The notes beneath the pieces are model-generated. The model had not been told where the DNA came from, ran no database searches, and saw nothing but the letters and a program-made list of their open reading frames with translations. Both the position numbers and the translations under genes were made by a program. Of a DNA stretch of 64,000 nt, positions 1 to 7,588 are shown in pieces. Location of the stretch: NCBI RefSeq assembly GCF_001668575.1, contig NZ_LZMD01000074.1:149359-213358 (forward strand). The letters run 5' to 3'. The DNA is from Mycobacterium sp. 1164985.4 (lineage in GTDB: Bacteria > Actinomycetota > Actinomycetes > Mycobacteriales > Mycobacteriaceae). Each line of letters starts with the position of its first letter. The stretch's first letter is position 1.

Positions 1-445
1 CCCCCTGGTAAAAGACGTTGAACAGGGCGAAGGCTTCGACACGACGGGGACCGGCATCGGCGGCGAGGTACGCGCGCACTGCCGGATTGAACAGTGCTCC
101 GGCGAATCCTGTTGCCGCCGAGGCGATTAGGACGGTGGGCAACGAGTCGGCGATGATCAGGAGGCCGAAGCCGACGGTGCGCAGCAGACAACCGGCGACG
201 ATGAGCGGCTTGTATCCGATGCGGTCGGCCAACGTTCCGCCGACGATGAACATGCCCTGCTGAGAGAAGTTGCGCACGCCCAGGACCAGACCGACGGCCC
301 AGGCGGCCAGCCCGAGCGGCCCCGCAAGGTATCCGGCCAGGTAGGGCATCAGCATGTAGAAGCCCAGGTTGATGCCGAACTGGTTGATCATCAGCAGCCG
401 GCTCGGCCACCCGAAATTGCGGAATTCGGCGACAAGGCTCCTCAT
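1..445 (-). CDS. MFS efflux transporter, Rv0849-like (partial, C-terminus outside window)
   Basis: This is the N-terminal part (about 148 residues) of a 12-TM major facilitator. The start ATG (445-443) overlaps the TGA of the upstream cysK2-like gene as ATGA, so the two are translationally coupled. Hydrophobic segments near residues 17-42, 48-68, 77-95 and 100-120 and the loop-2/3 signature [12 protein letters not shown], a form of the MFS GxxxDRxGRR motif, are visible. M. tuberculosis has the same pair, cysK2 (Rv0848) followed by MFS gene Rv0849, which supports an exporter role in the same stress operon. Substrate is unknown; export of a thiol, metal complex or drug is possible. The reading frame is open to base 1. 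Confidence 0.85.
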   Translation of the reverse strand, partial: MRSLVAEFRNFGWPSRLLMINQFGINLGFYMLMPYLAGYLAGPLGLAAWAVGLVLGVRNFSQQGMFIVGGTLADRIGYKPLIVAGCLLRTVGFGLLIIADSLPTVLIASAATGFAGALFNPAVRAYLAADAGPRRVEAFALFNVFYQG

Positions 446-1551
446 CGCATCGCCTCTACCGGATCCACGATCGTGGCGCACCGTGTCCACGAGGACACCA
501 CACGTTGTCTTGGGTCATCGATGACCGCCGGTTCGGCGGGAGGTGTTTCGCCGAGGAGACCGTGCTCGCGGCAGAAATCGTCGTTGTAGATGGTGTCGAA
601 GTAGCGTTGTGGGCCGTCGGGGAAGATCGCCGCGATCGTCATATCCGCCGGATGGCTGCGGGCCGCCCAGCCGGCGACCAGAGCCACCGCGCCGACACTC
701 CAACCGCCACTGGCGTAGTGGGTGGCCGCCATCGTGCGACATGCCCACACGGCTTCGGCAGGGGCAACCCAGTGGACCTCGTTGAAGGCCCCGTAGTCGA
801 CGTTTCCCGGATAGATGCTCGACCCCAGGCCGCGCATCAGTCGTGTCGAGGCTGGTTGGCCGAAGATGGTGGAGCCCACCGTGTCGACCCCGATCAATTG
901 CATGTCGGGGTTGAACTCCCGCAACACCCGCGCCACGCCGGCCGAGTGACCGCCGGTACCGACCGAGCACACCAGCACGTCGACGGTGCCGAGTTGAGCG
1001 TGCAATTCCAGAGCCAGCCCACGGTACGCGTCGACGTTGTCGGGGTTGTTGTACTGATCCGGATACCACGCACCTTCCTCGGCGGCCAGCACCTGCAGCA
1101 CCCGGTCACGGCGCGCCTGCTGCCAACCGCCGTCGGGATGCGGCTCGGTCACCAGGTCGACATCGGCGCCGTACGCCCGCAGCATTCGCTGGATGATCGG
1201 CTCCATGCCGGGATCGGTCACCAGGGTGACCGGATGCCGATAGACCGTGCCGGCCAGCGCGAGGCCCAAACCCAATGTACCGCTGGTCGATTCGACTATT
1301 CGGCGGCCTGGCCGGAGCGCACCGCTGGCCCGCGCACGCTCCACCATGTACATGGCCGGACGGTCCTTCATGCCACCGGGACTGAAGCCCTCGAGCTTGG
1401 CCCAGAAGCCTCGATGAGCCGGCGCAAAGGGTTCTGCAATGCGCAACACCGGGGTGTGGCCGACCATGGTGCCCGGGCGGTCATAGCGGCCCAGGCATCT
1501 TTGACCAGGAGTATGTGGTTTCAGAGTATGAAGGGACAGAACGTGATTCAT
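442..1551 (-). CDS. cysK2: Cysteine synthase-family PLP enzyme, CysK2-like
   Basis: A 369-residue fold-type II PLP enzyme of the O-acetylserine/O-phosphoserine sulfhydrylase family. The Schiff-base lysine is K62 in GGMKDRPA, the substrate loop is ESTSGTLG (about 88-95), and the phosphate-binding Gly-rich loop is GTGGHSAG near residue 199. M. tuberculosis CysK2 (Rv0848) is known to make S-sulfocysteine from O-phosphoserine and thiosulfate. The neighbours (lpqS-like upstream, MFS downstream) reproduce the Rv0847-Rv0849 order, a copper-responsive RicR operon in M. tuberculosis. Its final ATG codon region overlaps the MFS start by 4 bases. Orthology is inferred from family and gene order together; another cysteine synthase paralogue is the alternative. 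Confidence 0.85.
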   Translation of the reverse strand: MNHVLSLHTLKPHTPGQRCLGRYDRPGTMVGHTPVLRIAEPFAPAHRGFWAKLEGFSPGGMKDRPAMYMVERARASGALRPGRRIVESTSGTLGLGLALAGTVYRHPVTLVTDPGMEPIIQRMLRAYGADVDLVTEPHPDGGWQQARRDRVLQVLAAEEGAWYPDQYNNPDNVDAYRGLALELHAQLGTVDVLVCSVGTGGHSAGVARVLREFNPDMQLIGVDTVGSTIFGQPASTRLMRGLGSSIYPGNVDYGAFNEVHWVAPAEAVWACRTMAATHYASGGWSVGAVALVAGWAARSHPADMTIAAIFPDGPQRYFDTIYNDDFCREHGLLGETPPAEPAVIDDPRQRVVSSWTRCATIVDPVEAMR

Positions 1552-1662
1552 CTACGTGCATCGCTTCTGTGTCGAGCCGCGCAAATCGGTACGCGGCAGC
1601 TGAAAGGGGGCGACGGTCACCGACCGTGCCGCAACCAGGCGGCGTGGTCTGACGCCACCGGA

Positions 1663-2064
1663 TCAGCGTCGCGCGATGCAGAGACGGGTGAGCAGCACCC
1701 GGCCGGACAGAACGGAAGGTCGCGACTTGGGCGGACCGCGGATGGCAGCCAGTGCCGGTTGATGCCAGCACACCGCGACAACCGCGAGCGCGGCAATCAG
1801 CCCCAACAGGACGAGTGAGGTGGACGCTCGCGGAAGAACCGCCTCGGCGAGCGCATCCGGGGGCAACGTGGGCGACGCATCACCGATGTGCTGATGATCG
1901 ATGACGGCCGGGTGATCGCCGACGAGAGCCGACGAAAGTCCATGCGGCCCATGCGCCGTGGTGACCTCGTCGACCGGCAGCGTCCACTGGGCGGCGACGG
2001 TGACGAGCCACAACGCCATGCCCAGCGCGATCGCCGCGCCGGTCCGCGACGCCCGGACGGCCAT
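1663..2064 (-). CDS. LpqS-like small membrane protein
   Basis: A 133-residue protein starting at ATG 2064 (MAVRASRTG). One N-terminal hydrophobic segment lies at about 8-28, followed by a His-rich exposed stretch (HGPHG, then DHPAVIDHQHIGD), a second hydrophobic segment near 82-101, and the ending RVLLTRLCIARR. The C-terminal RGPP...LLTRxCxARR pattern and its place before cysK2 match LpqS (Rv0847), a copper-induced gene. No lipobox cysteine follows the N-terminal segment, so lipidation is not supported here. The histidines suggest metal binding (inference). An upstream in-frame start at 2124 exists but adds residues with no signal character. Confidence 0.65.
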   Translation of the reverse strand: MAVRASRTGAAIALGMALWLVTVAAQWTLPVDEVTTAHGPHGLSSALVGDHPAVIDHQHIGDASPTLPPDALAEAVLPRASTSLVLLGLIAALAVVAVCWHQPALAAIRGPPKSRPSVLSGRVLLTRLCIARR

Positions 2065-2366
2065 CTGGTATCTCACAATGTTCCCGAGGGTAGCAGCGCA
2101 ACGGCGATCGGCTTCCTCACCCAAAGACCTGACGCCATCTCGTTATCGGGACGCGACACCAGTGCATCCGCATACCTGCGAAGGCCTGGTCAAAGCGTGT
2201 GCAGCGCCCGCGACGTCCTCCGTGAACCACGCCGTGCGATCCGGTCCATCGCTGTTGAGCGATCGGGCTTCTTTATCAAATCTTCAGGGAACGACTACAG
2301 CACTCCTATGGCCGTTCGAGAAGACTTGGCGACAAATCGGTGCGTGATGGACGTGGAGGATGTGTG
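2065..2366. promoter_or_regulatory. Divergent intergenic region, lpqS-like / DUF305 gene
   Basis: About 300 bases without a convincing gene separate two divergent genes that both look metal-related, so the region must hold promoters for both. A purine-rich ribosome site GGAGGA (2355-2360) precedes the plus-strand GTG start by 6 bases. I looked for a RicR/CsoR-type palindrome and could not identify one with confidence. Confidence 0.5.
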
Positions 2367-3098
2367 GTGAAGGTGAACAGGCCCAGCGCGATCGGAGCGG
2401 CGGTGCTGGCCGCGGTGTCTGTAGTCGCGGCGTGCGGCAACTCTGCGACCAACCAAGAGACGGCATCCGCCGCTCCCACTCAAACCGTGAGTACAGCGCC
2501 GGCAGCAGACCACAATCATGCCGACGTGATGTTTGCCCACCACATGATCCCGCATCACCAGCAAGCGGTAGAGATGAGCGACATGATCCTGCAAAAGCAG
2601 GGCATCGACCCGCGGGTAGCCGACATGGCGAGGCAGATCAAGGATGCGCAGGGCCCGGAGATCGAGCAGATGCAGGGTTGGCTCGACCAGTGGGGTATGC
2701 CCGGAATGCCCGGGCCGGGCGGAATGCCCGGGCCGAAAGGCACCGGTGGCAACATGCCCCCTGGGCATGGCGGAATGCATGGTTCGGGCACCGAAACCGT
2801 CTCTCCGCCGGCATCGCCGGGGCCGAGCGGGTCAATGATGCCGAGCATGGGAAACATGCCGGGCATGGAAGGGATGATGTCGCCGGCCGATATGCAGGCC
2901 CTGCAGAACGCTCAGGGCGTCGAGGCCAGCAAGCTCTTTCTCACCCAGATGATTCGGCACCACCAGGGCGCAATCACCATGGCGCAGAACGAGGTCGACA
3001 ACGGTCAGTTCCCCGACGGCGTCGCGCTGGCCAAATCGATGGTGAGCAGCCAGCAGAAGGAGATCGACACGATGAACGAGATACTCAAGTCGCTGTAG
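2367..3098 (+). CDS. DUF305 lipoprotein with Met/His-rich linker
   Basis: A 243-residue predicted lipoprotein. The GTG at 2367 is preferred because GGAGGA ends 6 bases upstream. The signal peptide ends in a lipobox VVAAC (Cys about residue 22), giving a membrane-anchored exported protein. Two DUF305 repeats carry the typical His-rich cores FAHHMIPHHQQA (near 48) and TQMIRHHQGAI (near 188). Between them lies a Met/Gly/Pro/His-rich linker of repeated GMPG and GMHG units. Cyanobacterial CopM, a DUF305 protein, binds copper, so periplasmic copper buffering is a reasonable inference. It sits next to a minus-strand two-component system and opposite the lpqS-cysK2 operon. Confidence 0.85.
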   Translation: MKVNRPSAIGAAVLAAVSVVAACGNSATNQETASAAPTQTVSTAPAADHNHADVMFAHHMIPHHQQAVEMSDMILQKQGIDPRVADMARQIKDAQGPEIEQMQGWLDQWGMPGMPGPGGMPGPKGTGGNMPPGHGGMHGSGTETVSPPASPGPSGSMMPSMGNMPGMEGMMSPADMQALQNAQGVEASKLFLTQMIRHHQGAITMAQNEVDNGQFPDGVALAKSMVSSQQKEIDTMNEILKSL

Positions 3099-3152
3099 TG
3101 GCCCGCACGGTCGCGGATACGTTGTCACCACCCGACGGCGTAGTGCGTCGAG

Positions 3153-4310
3153 TCAGGAGCTGACCGTCGGCGAGGCTTGATGCTTGTCGAAGGCATGGGC
3201 TCCGATCACTGGATGTAGGGGCACCGTCACGATGAAGGTGGTCCCTTCTCCGGGTCCGCGGCTGGTCGCGCTGATGTGGCCGCCATGGGCCTCGGTCAGC
3301 GCCTTGGCGATTGCCAACCCGATCCCCGCACCACCCCGGTCACGGTCTCGGGCGGTGTCTGCCCGGTAGAAGCGCTCAAAGAGGTGTGGCAGATGTTCGG
3401 CGGCGACGCCCTCGCCGTCGTCGGAAACGGTGAAGACCACATCGGTGCCGACAGTCCCGACAGCGAGGGTGACGTGGCCGCCGGCCGGAGTGTGCCGGAG
3501 AGCGTTGTCGAGCAGATTCCCGATCACCTGGGTCAGGCGCTGGCGGTCACCCCATAGTCGGGGCGCGTCATCGAGTCGAACCCTCAGCGCCACACCAGCT
3601 TCGGTGTAGCGATCGGCGAACGCGGCACGCACCGTGCCGATCAGCTGACCGGGGTCGACCCACTCGGGTGCGATGGTGGTGTGGGCCTCCTCGGCTTGCG
3701 CGAGGGCGGCGGCGTCCGCCGAGAACCGCACCAGTCGGCCGGTCTGCTCACGCAGCATTGCGACGGTCTGTGCGTCGAGGGTTCTCACACCGTCCTCGAC
3801 GGCCTCCAGGTAGGCCTCGAGCACCGCCACCGGGGTACGGATCTCGTGGGCCAGGTCGCCGAACAACCGGCGGCGGGTCGATTCGACCGACTGAAGCCGT
3901 TGCGCCATCTGGTTGAACGCGGTTGCCAGCCCATCGAATTCATCGCCCAGTCGTGGTGGTGTCACCCGGATGTCGTAGCGGCCCTCGGCAACGGTCGCCG
4001 CCGCCGCAGATATCTCGGCGACCGAGCGCTGCACGCGCCGGCTCAGATATACGGTGACCACGAGCGCGGTCAAGGCCGCCACCGCGATAGCGGTCCCGAC
4101 CGAAATAGCCGTGGCGTGGCGGTAGGCCTGTTCGGCGTGGAACTGCTCACTGGAGTTGTGTGGCACACCCGCCTGATGGAGGTGGTCACGGAACAGCGGC
4201 GGGCCGACCAGTGAGGCCACCACCCAGGTCGTGACGCCGACGGCGAGCAACACCAGTCCCTGCGCCAACAGCAACCGGCGGAGCATCCCGGTACCCGTCG
4301 ACGCCCTCAC
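3153..4310 (-). CDS. Sensor histidine kinase with short His-rich sensor loop
   Basis: A 385-residue membrane kinase. TM1 spans about 12-36 and TM2 about 69-89; between them is an extracytoplasmic loop of about 33 residues with five histidines (H43, H45, H51, H58, H65). HAMP follows at about 90-143, then the H-box FGDLAHEIRTP with phospho-acceptor H155, the N-box NLLDNALRHTP, the G1 box DDGEGV, the F-box LFERFY and the G2 box GGAGIGLAIAK. It starts with GTG overlapping the TGA of the response regulator gene (4 bases), so the pair is one operon. The His-rich loop and the DUF305/lpqS neighbours suggest a metal ligand; the actual signal is not shown. Confidence 0.93.
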   Translation of the reverse strand: MRASTGTGMLRRLLLAQGLVLLAVGVTTWVVASLVGPPLFRDHLHQAGVPHNSSEQFHAEQAYRHATAISVGTAIAVAALTALVVTVYLSRRVQRSVAEISAAAATVAEGRYDIRVTPPRLGDEFDGLATAFNQMAQRLQSVESTRRRLFGDLAHEIRTPVAVLEAYLEAVEDGVRTLDAQTVAMLREQTGRLVRFSADAAALAQAEEAHTTIAPEWVDPGQLIGTVRAAFADRYTEAGVALRVRLDDAPRLWGDRQRLTQVIGNLLDNALRHTPAGGHVTLAVGTVGTDVVFTVSDDGEGVAAEHLPHLFERFYRADTARDRDRGGAGIGLAIAKALTEAHGGHISATSRGPGEGTTFIVTVPLHPVIGAHAFDKHQASPTVSS

Positions 4311-5065
4311 TGCCCGGTCCCCATCCGGTACCCCACTCCGCGAACAGTGAACACGAAGCTGGGCTCGGCAGGGTCGTCACCCAGTTTGCGCCGAAGATGT
4401 CCGACGTGGACATCGACGAGGTGGCGGTTGCCGACCCATGTCTCCCCCCAAACTGCTTCGATGAGCTGCCGGCGGCTCCACACCACACCAGGGCGTGACG
4501 ACAGCACGGCGAGAATGTCGAACTCAGTGCGCGTCAACGCAATCAACTGGCCACCGAGATACACCTGTCTGCCCGCGACATCGATCGACAGAGGGCCAAA
4601 CACCCGCGGTGCCGGCACCTCGGCGCTCATCGACCCCGTTGCCGGGTCAGGTGCGCCGACGGTGCGAGGCCGACGCAGCATGGCGCGGATCCGCGCGACC
4701 AACTCCCGTGGACTGAACGGCTTGGTCATGTAGTCGTCGGCGCCGACCGAGAGGCCGACGATCGTATCGACCTCGGTGTCGCGGGCGGTCAGCATCACGA
4801 CGTAAGCGTCGGAGAACGTCCGCAGCTGCCGACAGACCTCGACCCCGTCGATCCCCGGCAGGCCGAGATCCAACACCACCACATCCGGGTCGACCTCACG
4901 TGCCACGTCGAGCGCTTCGCCTCCCGTGTGGCGCACCGTGACGTCGAAATGCTCCCGCTCGAGATAGCTCGCCACCACTTCCGCCAGCGGCGCCTCATCA
5001 TCGACGACCAGCGCGCGGTAGCCGGAATCCGCAGTGCAGGCGGACGATTGCGCGGCGGTATCCAT
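4307..5065 (-). CDS. OmpR/PhoB-family response regulator
   Basis: A 252-residue regulator with ATG at 5065. The receiver domain (about 16-130) has the acidic pair D22/D23, phospho-acceptor D66 in VVVLDLGLPG, and the conserved Lys in MTKPFSP. A C-terminal winged helix (about 155-250) contains ALTRTEFDILAVL and VDVHVGHLRRKLG, ending in the FTVRGVGYRMG strand typical of OmpR/PhoB. It is followed directly by its kinase through a GTGA overlap. A longer version from 5119 adds 18 residues before the ATG. Target genes are probably local metal-stress genes (inference from neighbours). Confidence 0.93.
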   Translation of the reverse strand: MDTAAQSSACTADSGYRALVVDDEAPLAEVVASYLEREHFDVTVRHTGGEALDVAREVDPDVVVLDLGLPGIDGVEVCRQLRTFSDAYVVMLTARDTEVDTIVGLSVGADDYMTKPFSPRELVARIRAMLRRPRTVGAPDPATGSMSAEVPAPRVFGPLSIDVAGRQVYLGGQLIALTRTEFDILAVLSSRPGVVWSRRQLIEAVWGETWVGNRHLVDVHVGHLRRKLGDDPAEPSFVFTVRGVGYRMGTGQ

Positions 5066-5191
5066 CACCCCATCGTGCCGCTCAACCGCCCGCTTCTGGG
5101 CTGTTGACGAAATCTTCACACAACCATCATCAAACCGTTCTGGCGCTACCGGACCGCGGCCGGAGATGGTGGTCGCCGGCCGGCATCGCCC

Positions 5192-7462
5192 TCAGGCGAG
5201 GACCACGCGGTCCCACACCCGATGTTCGCCCAGCCCGTCGATCAGCGACTGGGCGAGGGTCGCGGAATCCGAGCCGGAGAACACTCCCGGCCCTTCGGTC
5301 GGAACCGCAGCGGCGGCGGCGAGCTCGGTGCCCTGCGGCAGCACGGCGATCGCCTTGTGGTGCCGGAATGCCTCGTCGACAATGGTTTTCGCCTTGACGT
5401 CGGCCGGTGACCCGGCGATGAGGATCGCATCGAACTCGACCGAGCGAGCGGTCGCATAGGTGCGAGAGACGGGCACGGCGCCGCCGTCGTGCTCCAGCGT
5501 GCCGCCATGGGCGGCGACGACGAAGGGCACGTTCTTGGCGTTCGCGATCGCGGTGACAGCGGCCGCCACACCGGCCAGATCCGTGTCGGGGCCGGTGAGT
5601 ACGCCGATCTGTCGACCCTCGACGGGCCACTCCTCTCCGACCTGGGCCACTGCGGGGCTCAGCACGTCGGGATCCGCGGGAGGCACGGTCGGCGCGGGCG
5701 CCTCGAGACCCAACCCCGCCGCGACGGTCGCGCACAGCTCGGCGTCGATGTTCGCCAACGCCGCGAGCTGGCGCTCCTTGACTGCTTGTTCGTAGCACTT
5801 GCCCAGCTCGAACGTATAGGCCTCCGCGATGTGCTCTTGTTCGGCTCGGCTGAGGCTGCGGTAGAACAGCGTGACCTGGCTGAAATGGTCGTCATAGGTG
5901 GCCGGGGCGGCCCGCCGCTTCGTCGACTCGGGGACCACAGTCGGCACCTCGATGAATGCGCCGGTGTCCGCGCCGGCAAGGAACGGGCAGCCGCCGTCGA
6001 GGGAGTTCGGCTTGTACGGCGCGACGCCGGGATGCACGCCCTGCTGGTGGAACCCGTCGCGGAACATGTCGTTGACCGGCGCGTGCGGCCGATTGATCGG
6101 GATCTGGCCGAAATTCGGACCGGCGAGCCGGGTGATCTGCGTGTCGAGGTAGGAGAAGAGCCGCGCCTGCAGAAGCGGGTCGTCGGTGATGTCGATGCCC
6201 GGCACCAGGTGCCCCGGGTGAAACGCCACCTGCTCGGTCTCGGCGAAGAAGTTGGTGACGTTGCGGTTGAGCTGAAGCGTCCCGATGATCTGCACCGGAG
6301 CCAGTTCCTCCGGGACGATCTTCGTCGGGTCGAGCAGGTCGATGCCCTCGAACATCTGCTCGGGGGTGTCCGGCAGCACCTGCACACCGAGATCCCACTC
6401 GGGGTAGACGCCCTTCTCGATCGCGTCAGCGAGGTCGCGCCGATGGAAATCGGGATCGACCCCCGCGGTGATCTGGGCCTCCTCCCAGACCTGCGAATGC
6501 ACGCCGAGTCGCGGCTTCCAGTGGAACTTCACCAGCGAAGTCGACCCGTCCGGTCCGGTCAGCCGAAACGTGTGGACGCCGAAGCCTTCCATCATCCGGT
6601 AGGACCGCGGAATCCCGCGGTCGGACATGTTCCACATGGTGTGCGCCTGGGCTTCGGTGTGCAGCGATACGAAGTCCCAGAAGGTGTCGTGAGCGCTCTG
6701 CGCCTGCGGGATCTCCCGGTCCGGATGCGGCTTGGCGGCGTGCACGACGTCGGGGAACTTGATGCCGTCCTGGATGAAGAACACCGGGATGTTGTTGCCG
6801 ACGAGATCGAAGGTGCCCTGGTGTGTATAGAACTTGGTGGCGAACCCGCGGGTGTCACGCACCGTATCGGCCGATCCGCGAGAACCGAGCACCGTCGAGA
6901 AGCGAACGAAGACGTCGGTCTCTTCGCCGGACCGCAGGAATTCCGCTTTGCAGATCTTCTCGGCCGCCCCGTTGGCGCGGAACACGCCGTGCGCGGCGGC
7001 GCCGCGTGCGTGCACCACCCGCTCCGGAATGCGTTCGTGGTCGAAGTGCGTGATCTTCTCGCGGAGGTGGTGGTCCTGCAACAGCGTCGGCCCGCGCTCA
7101 CCGGCTTTGAGGGAGTGGTCCGTGTCGTACAACCGCGCTCCCTGGGCGGTGGTGAGGTATGCCTCCTGCTGGCCACGGGCGGTCAACGGGCCGTCGACGG
7201 GAGCGCCCGTTGCCGTGCGCAGCTCGGGCGCAACCTGATCGGCCTTCGGCGGCAGCGGCTCGCGCGGGGCGGTCGGCTCGTCGAACGACGGCGCCTCAGG
7301 ACCGGGCGCGCCGGGTATGTAGGACGGATTGTGCTGTTCGGCCCTACCATCGCGCTTCAACTCTTCGTTGCCGATCAGCGCCCCCGCCGCCTCCTTGGCC
7401 TTGCCCTTGGCCTCCTCGACGATTCCCTTGACTGCTTCCTTCGGTGCGCGGTCGTCGGCCAT
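5192..7462 (-). CDS. katE: Large-subunit (clade 2) catalase with CsbD-like N-terminus
   Basis: A 756-residue HPII-type monofunctional catalase that dismutates hydrogen peroxide. The ATG at 7462 follows GAGGAG by about 6 bases. Residues about 5-45 (KEAVKGIVEEAKGKAKEAAG, then NEELKRDGRAEQ) look like a CsbD general-stress domain fused before the catalase. The catalase core has the distal His in RVVHARGAAAHG (about H151), the Asn in LVGNNIPVFF (about 223), and the haem Tyr in RLFSYLDTQ. The C-terminal 150 residues form the DJ-1/PfpI-like flavodoxin domain found in large catalases (QIGVLTGPDTD onward). A SigF-like promoter candidate lies upstream. The fusion is the unusual part. Confidence 0.93.
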   Translation of the reverse strand: MADDRAPKEAVKGIVEEAKGKAKEAAGALIGNEELKRDGRAEQHNPSYIPGAPGPEAPSFDEPTAPREPLPPKADQVAPELRTATGAPVDGPLTARGQQEAYLTTAQGARLYDTDHSLKAGERGPTLLQDHHLREKITHFDHERIPERVVHARGAAAHGVFRANGAAEKICKAEFLRSGEETDVFVRFSTVLGSRGSADTVRDTRGFATKFYTHQGTFDLVGNNIPVFFIQDGIKFPDVVHAAKPHPDREIPQAQSAHDTFWDFVSLHTEAQAHTMWNMSDRGIPRSYRMMEGFGVHTFRLTGPDGSTSLVKFHWKPRLGVHSQVWEEAQITAGVDPDFHRRDLADAIEKGVYPEWDLGVQVLPDTPEQMFEGIDLLDPTKIVPEELAPVQIIGTLQLNRNVTNFFAETEQVAFHPGHLVPGIDITDDPLLQARLFSYLDTQITRLAGPNFGQIPINRPHAPVNDMFRDGFHQQGVHPGVAPYKPNSLDGGCPFLAGADTGAFIEVPTVVPESTKRRAAPATYDDHFSQVTLFYRSLSRAEQEHIAEAYTFELGKCYEQAVKERQLAALANIDAELCATVAAGLGLEAPAPTVPPADPDVLSPAVAQVGEEWPVEGRQIGVLTGPDTDLAGVAAAVTAIANAKNVPFVVAAHGGTLEHDGGAVPVSRTYATARSVEFDAILIAGSPADVKAKTIVDEAFRHHKAIAVLPQGTELAAAAAVPTEGPGVFSGSDSATLAQSLIDGLGEHRVWDRVVLA

Positions 7463-7527
7463 CAAGCTCTCCTCAATCCTGGCGGTTCGGGGTCCGAGCA
7501 CGCTCGTCGCGTGACCCCCGCGGGAGG

Positions 7528-7553
7528 TTTCCCTTAGGACGCCACTCGAAACC
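7528..7553 (-). promoter_or_regulatory. Candidate SigF-type promoter of katE
   Basis: On the minus strand GGTTTC (7553-7548) and GGGAAA (7533-7528) are separated by 14 bases, close to the mycobacterial SigF pattern GGTTT-N15-17-GGGTA. The element lies about 65 bases upstream of the katE ATG. CsbD proteins and large catalases are typical general-stress sigma factor targets. The -10 half deviates from consensus. Confidence 0.4.
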
Positions 7554-7588
7554 TGACCCCACCATCCGCGCGTGGACGAGGTGTCCGA

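Noticed and set aside
505..1818. 437-codon plus-strand frame opposite cysK2
   Set aside because: Antisense to a recognisable PLP enzyme with all its motifs; low-complexity composition.
2065..2366. RicR/CsoR copper operator
   Set aside because: I found no palindrome that I could match to the consensus with confidence.
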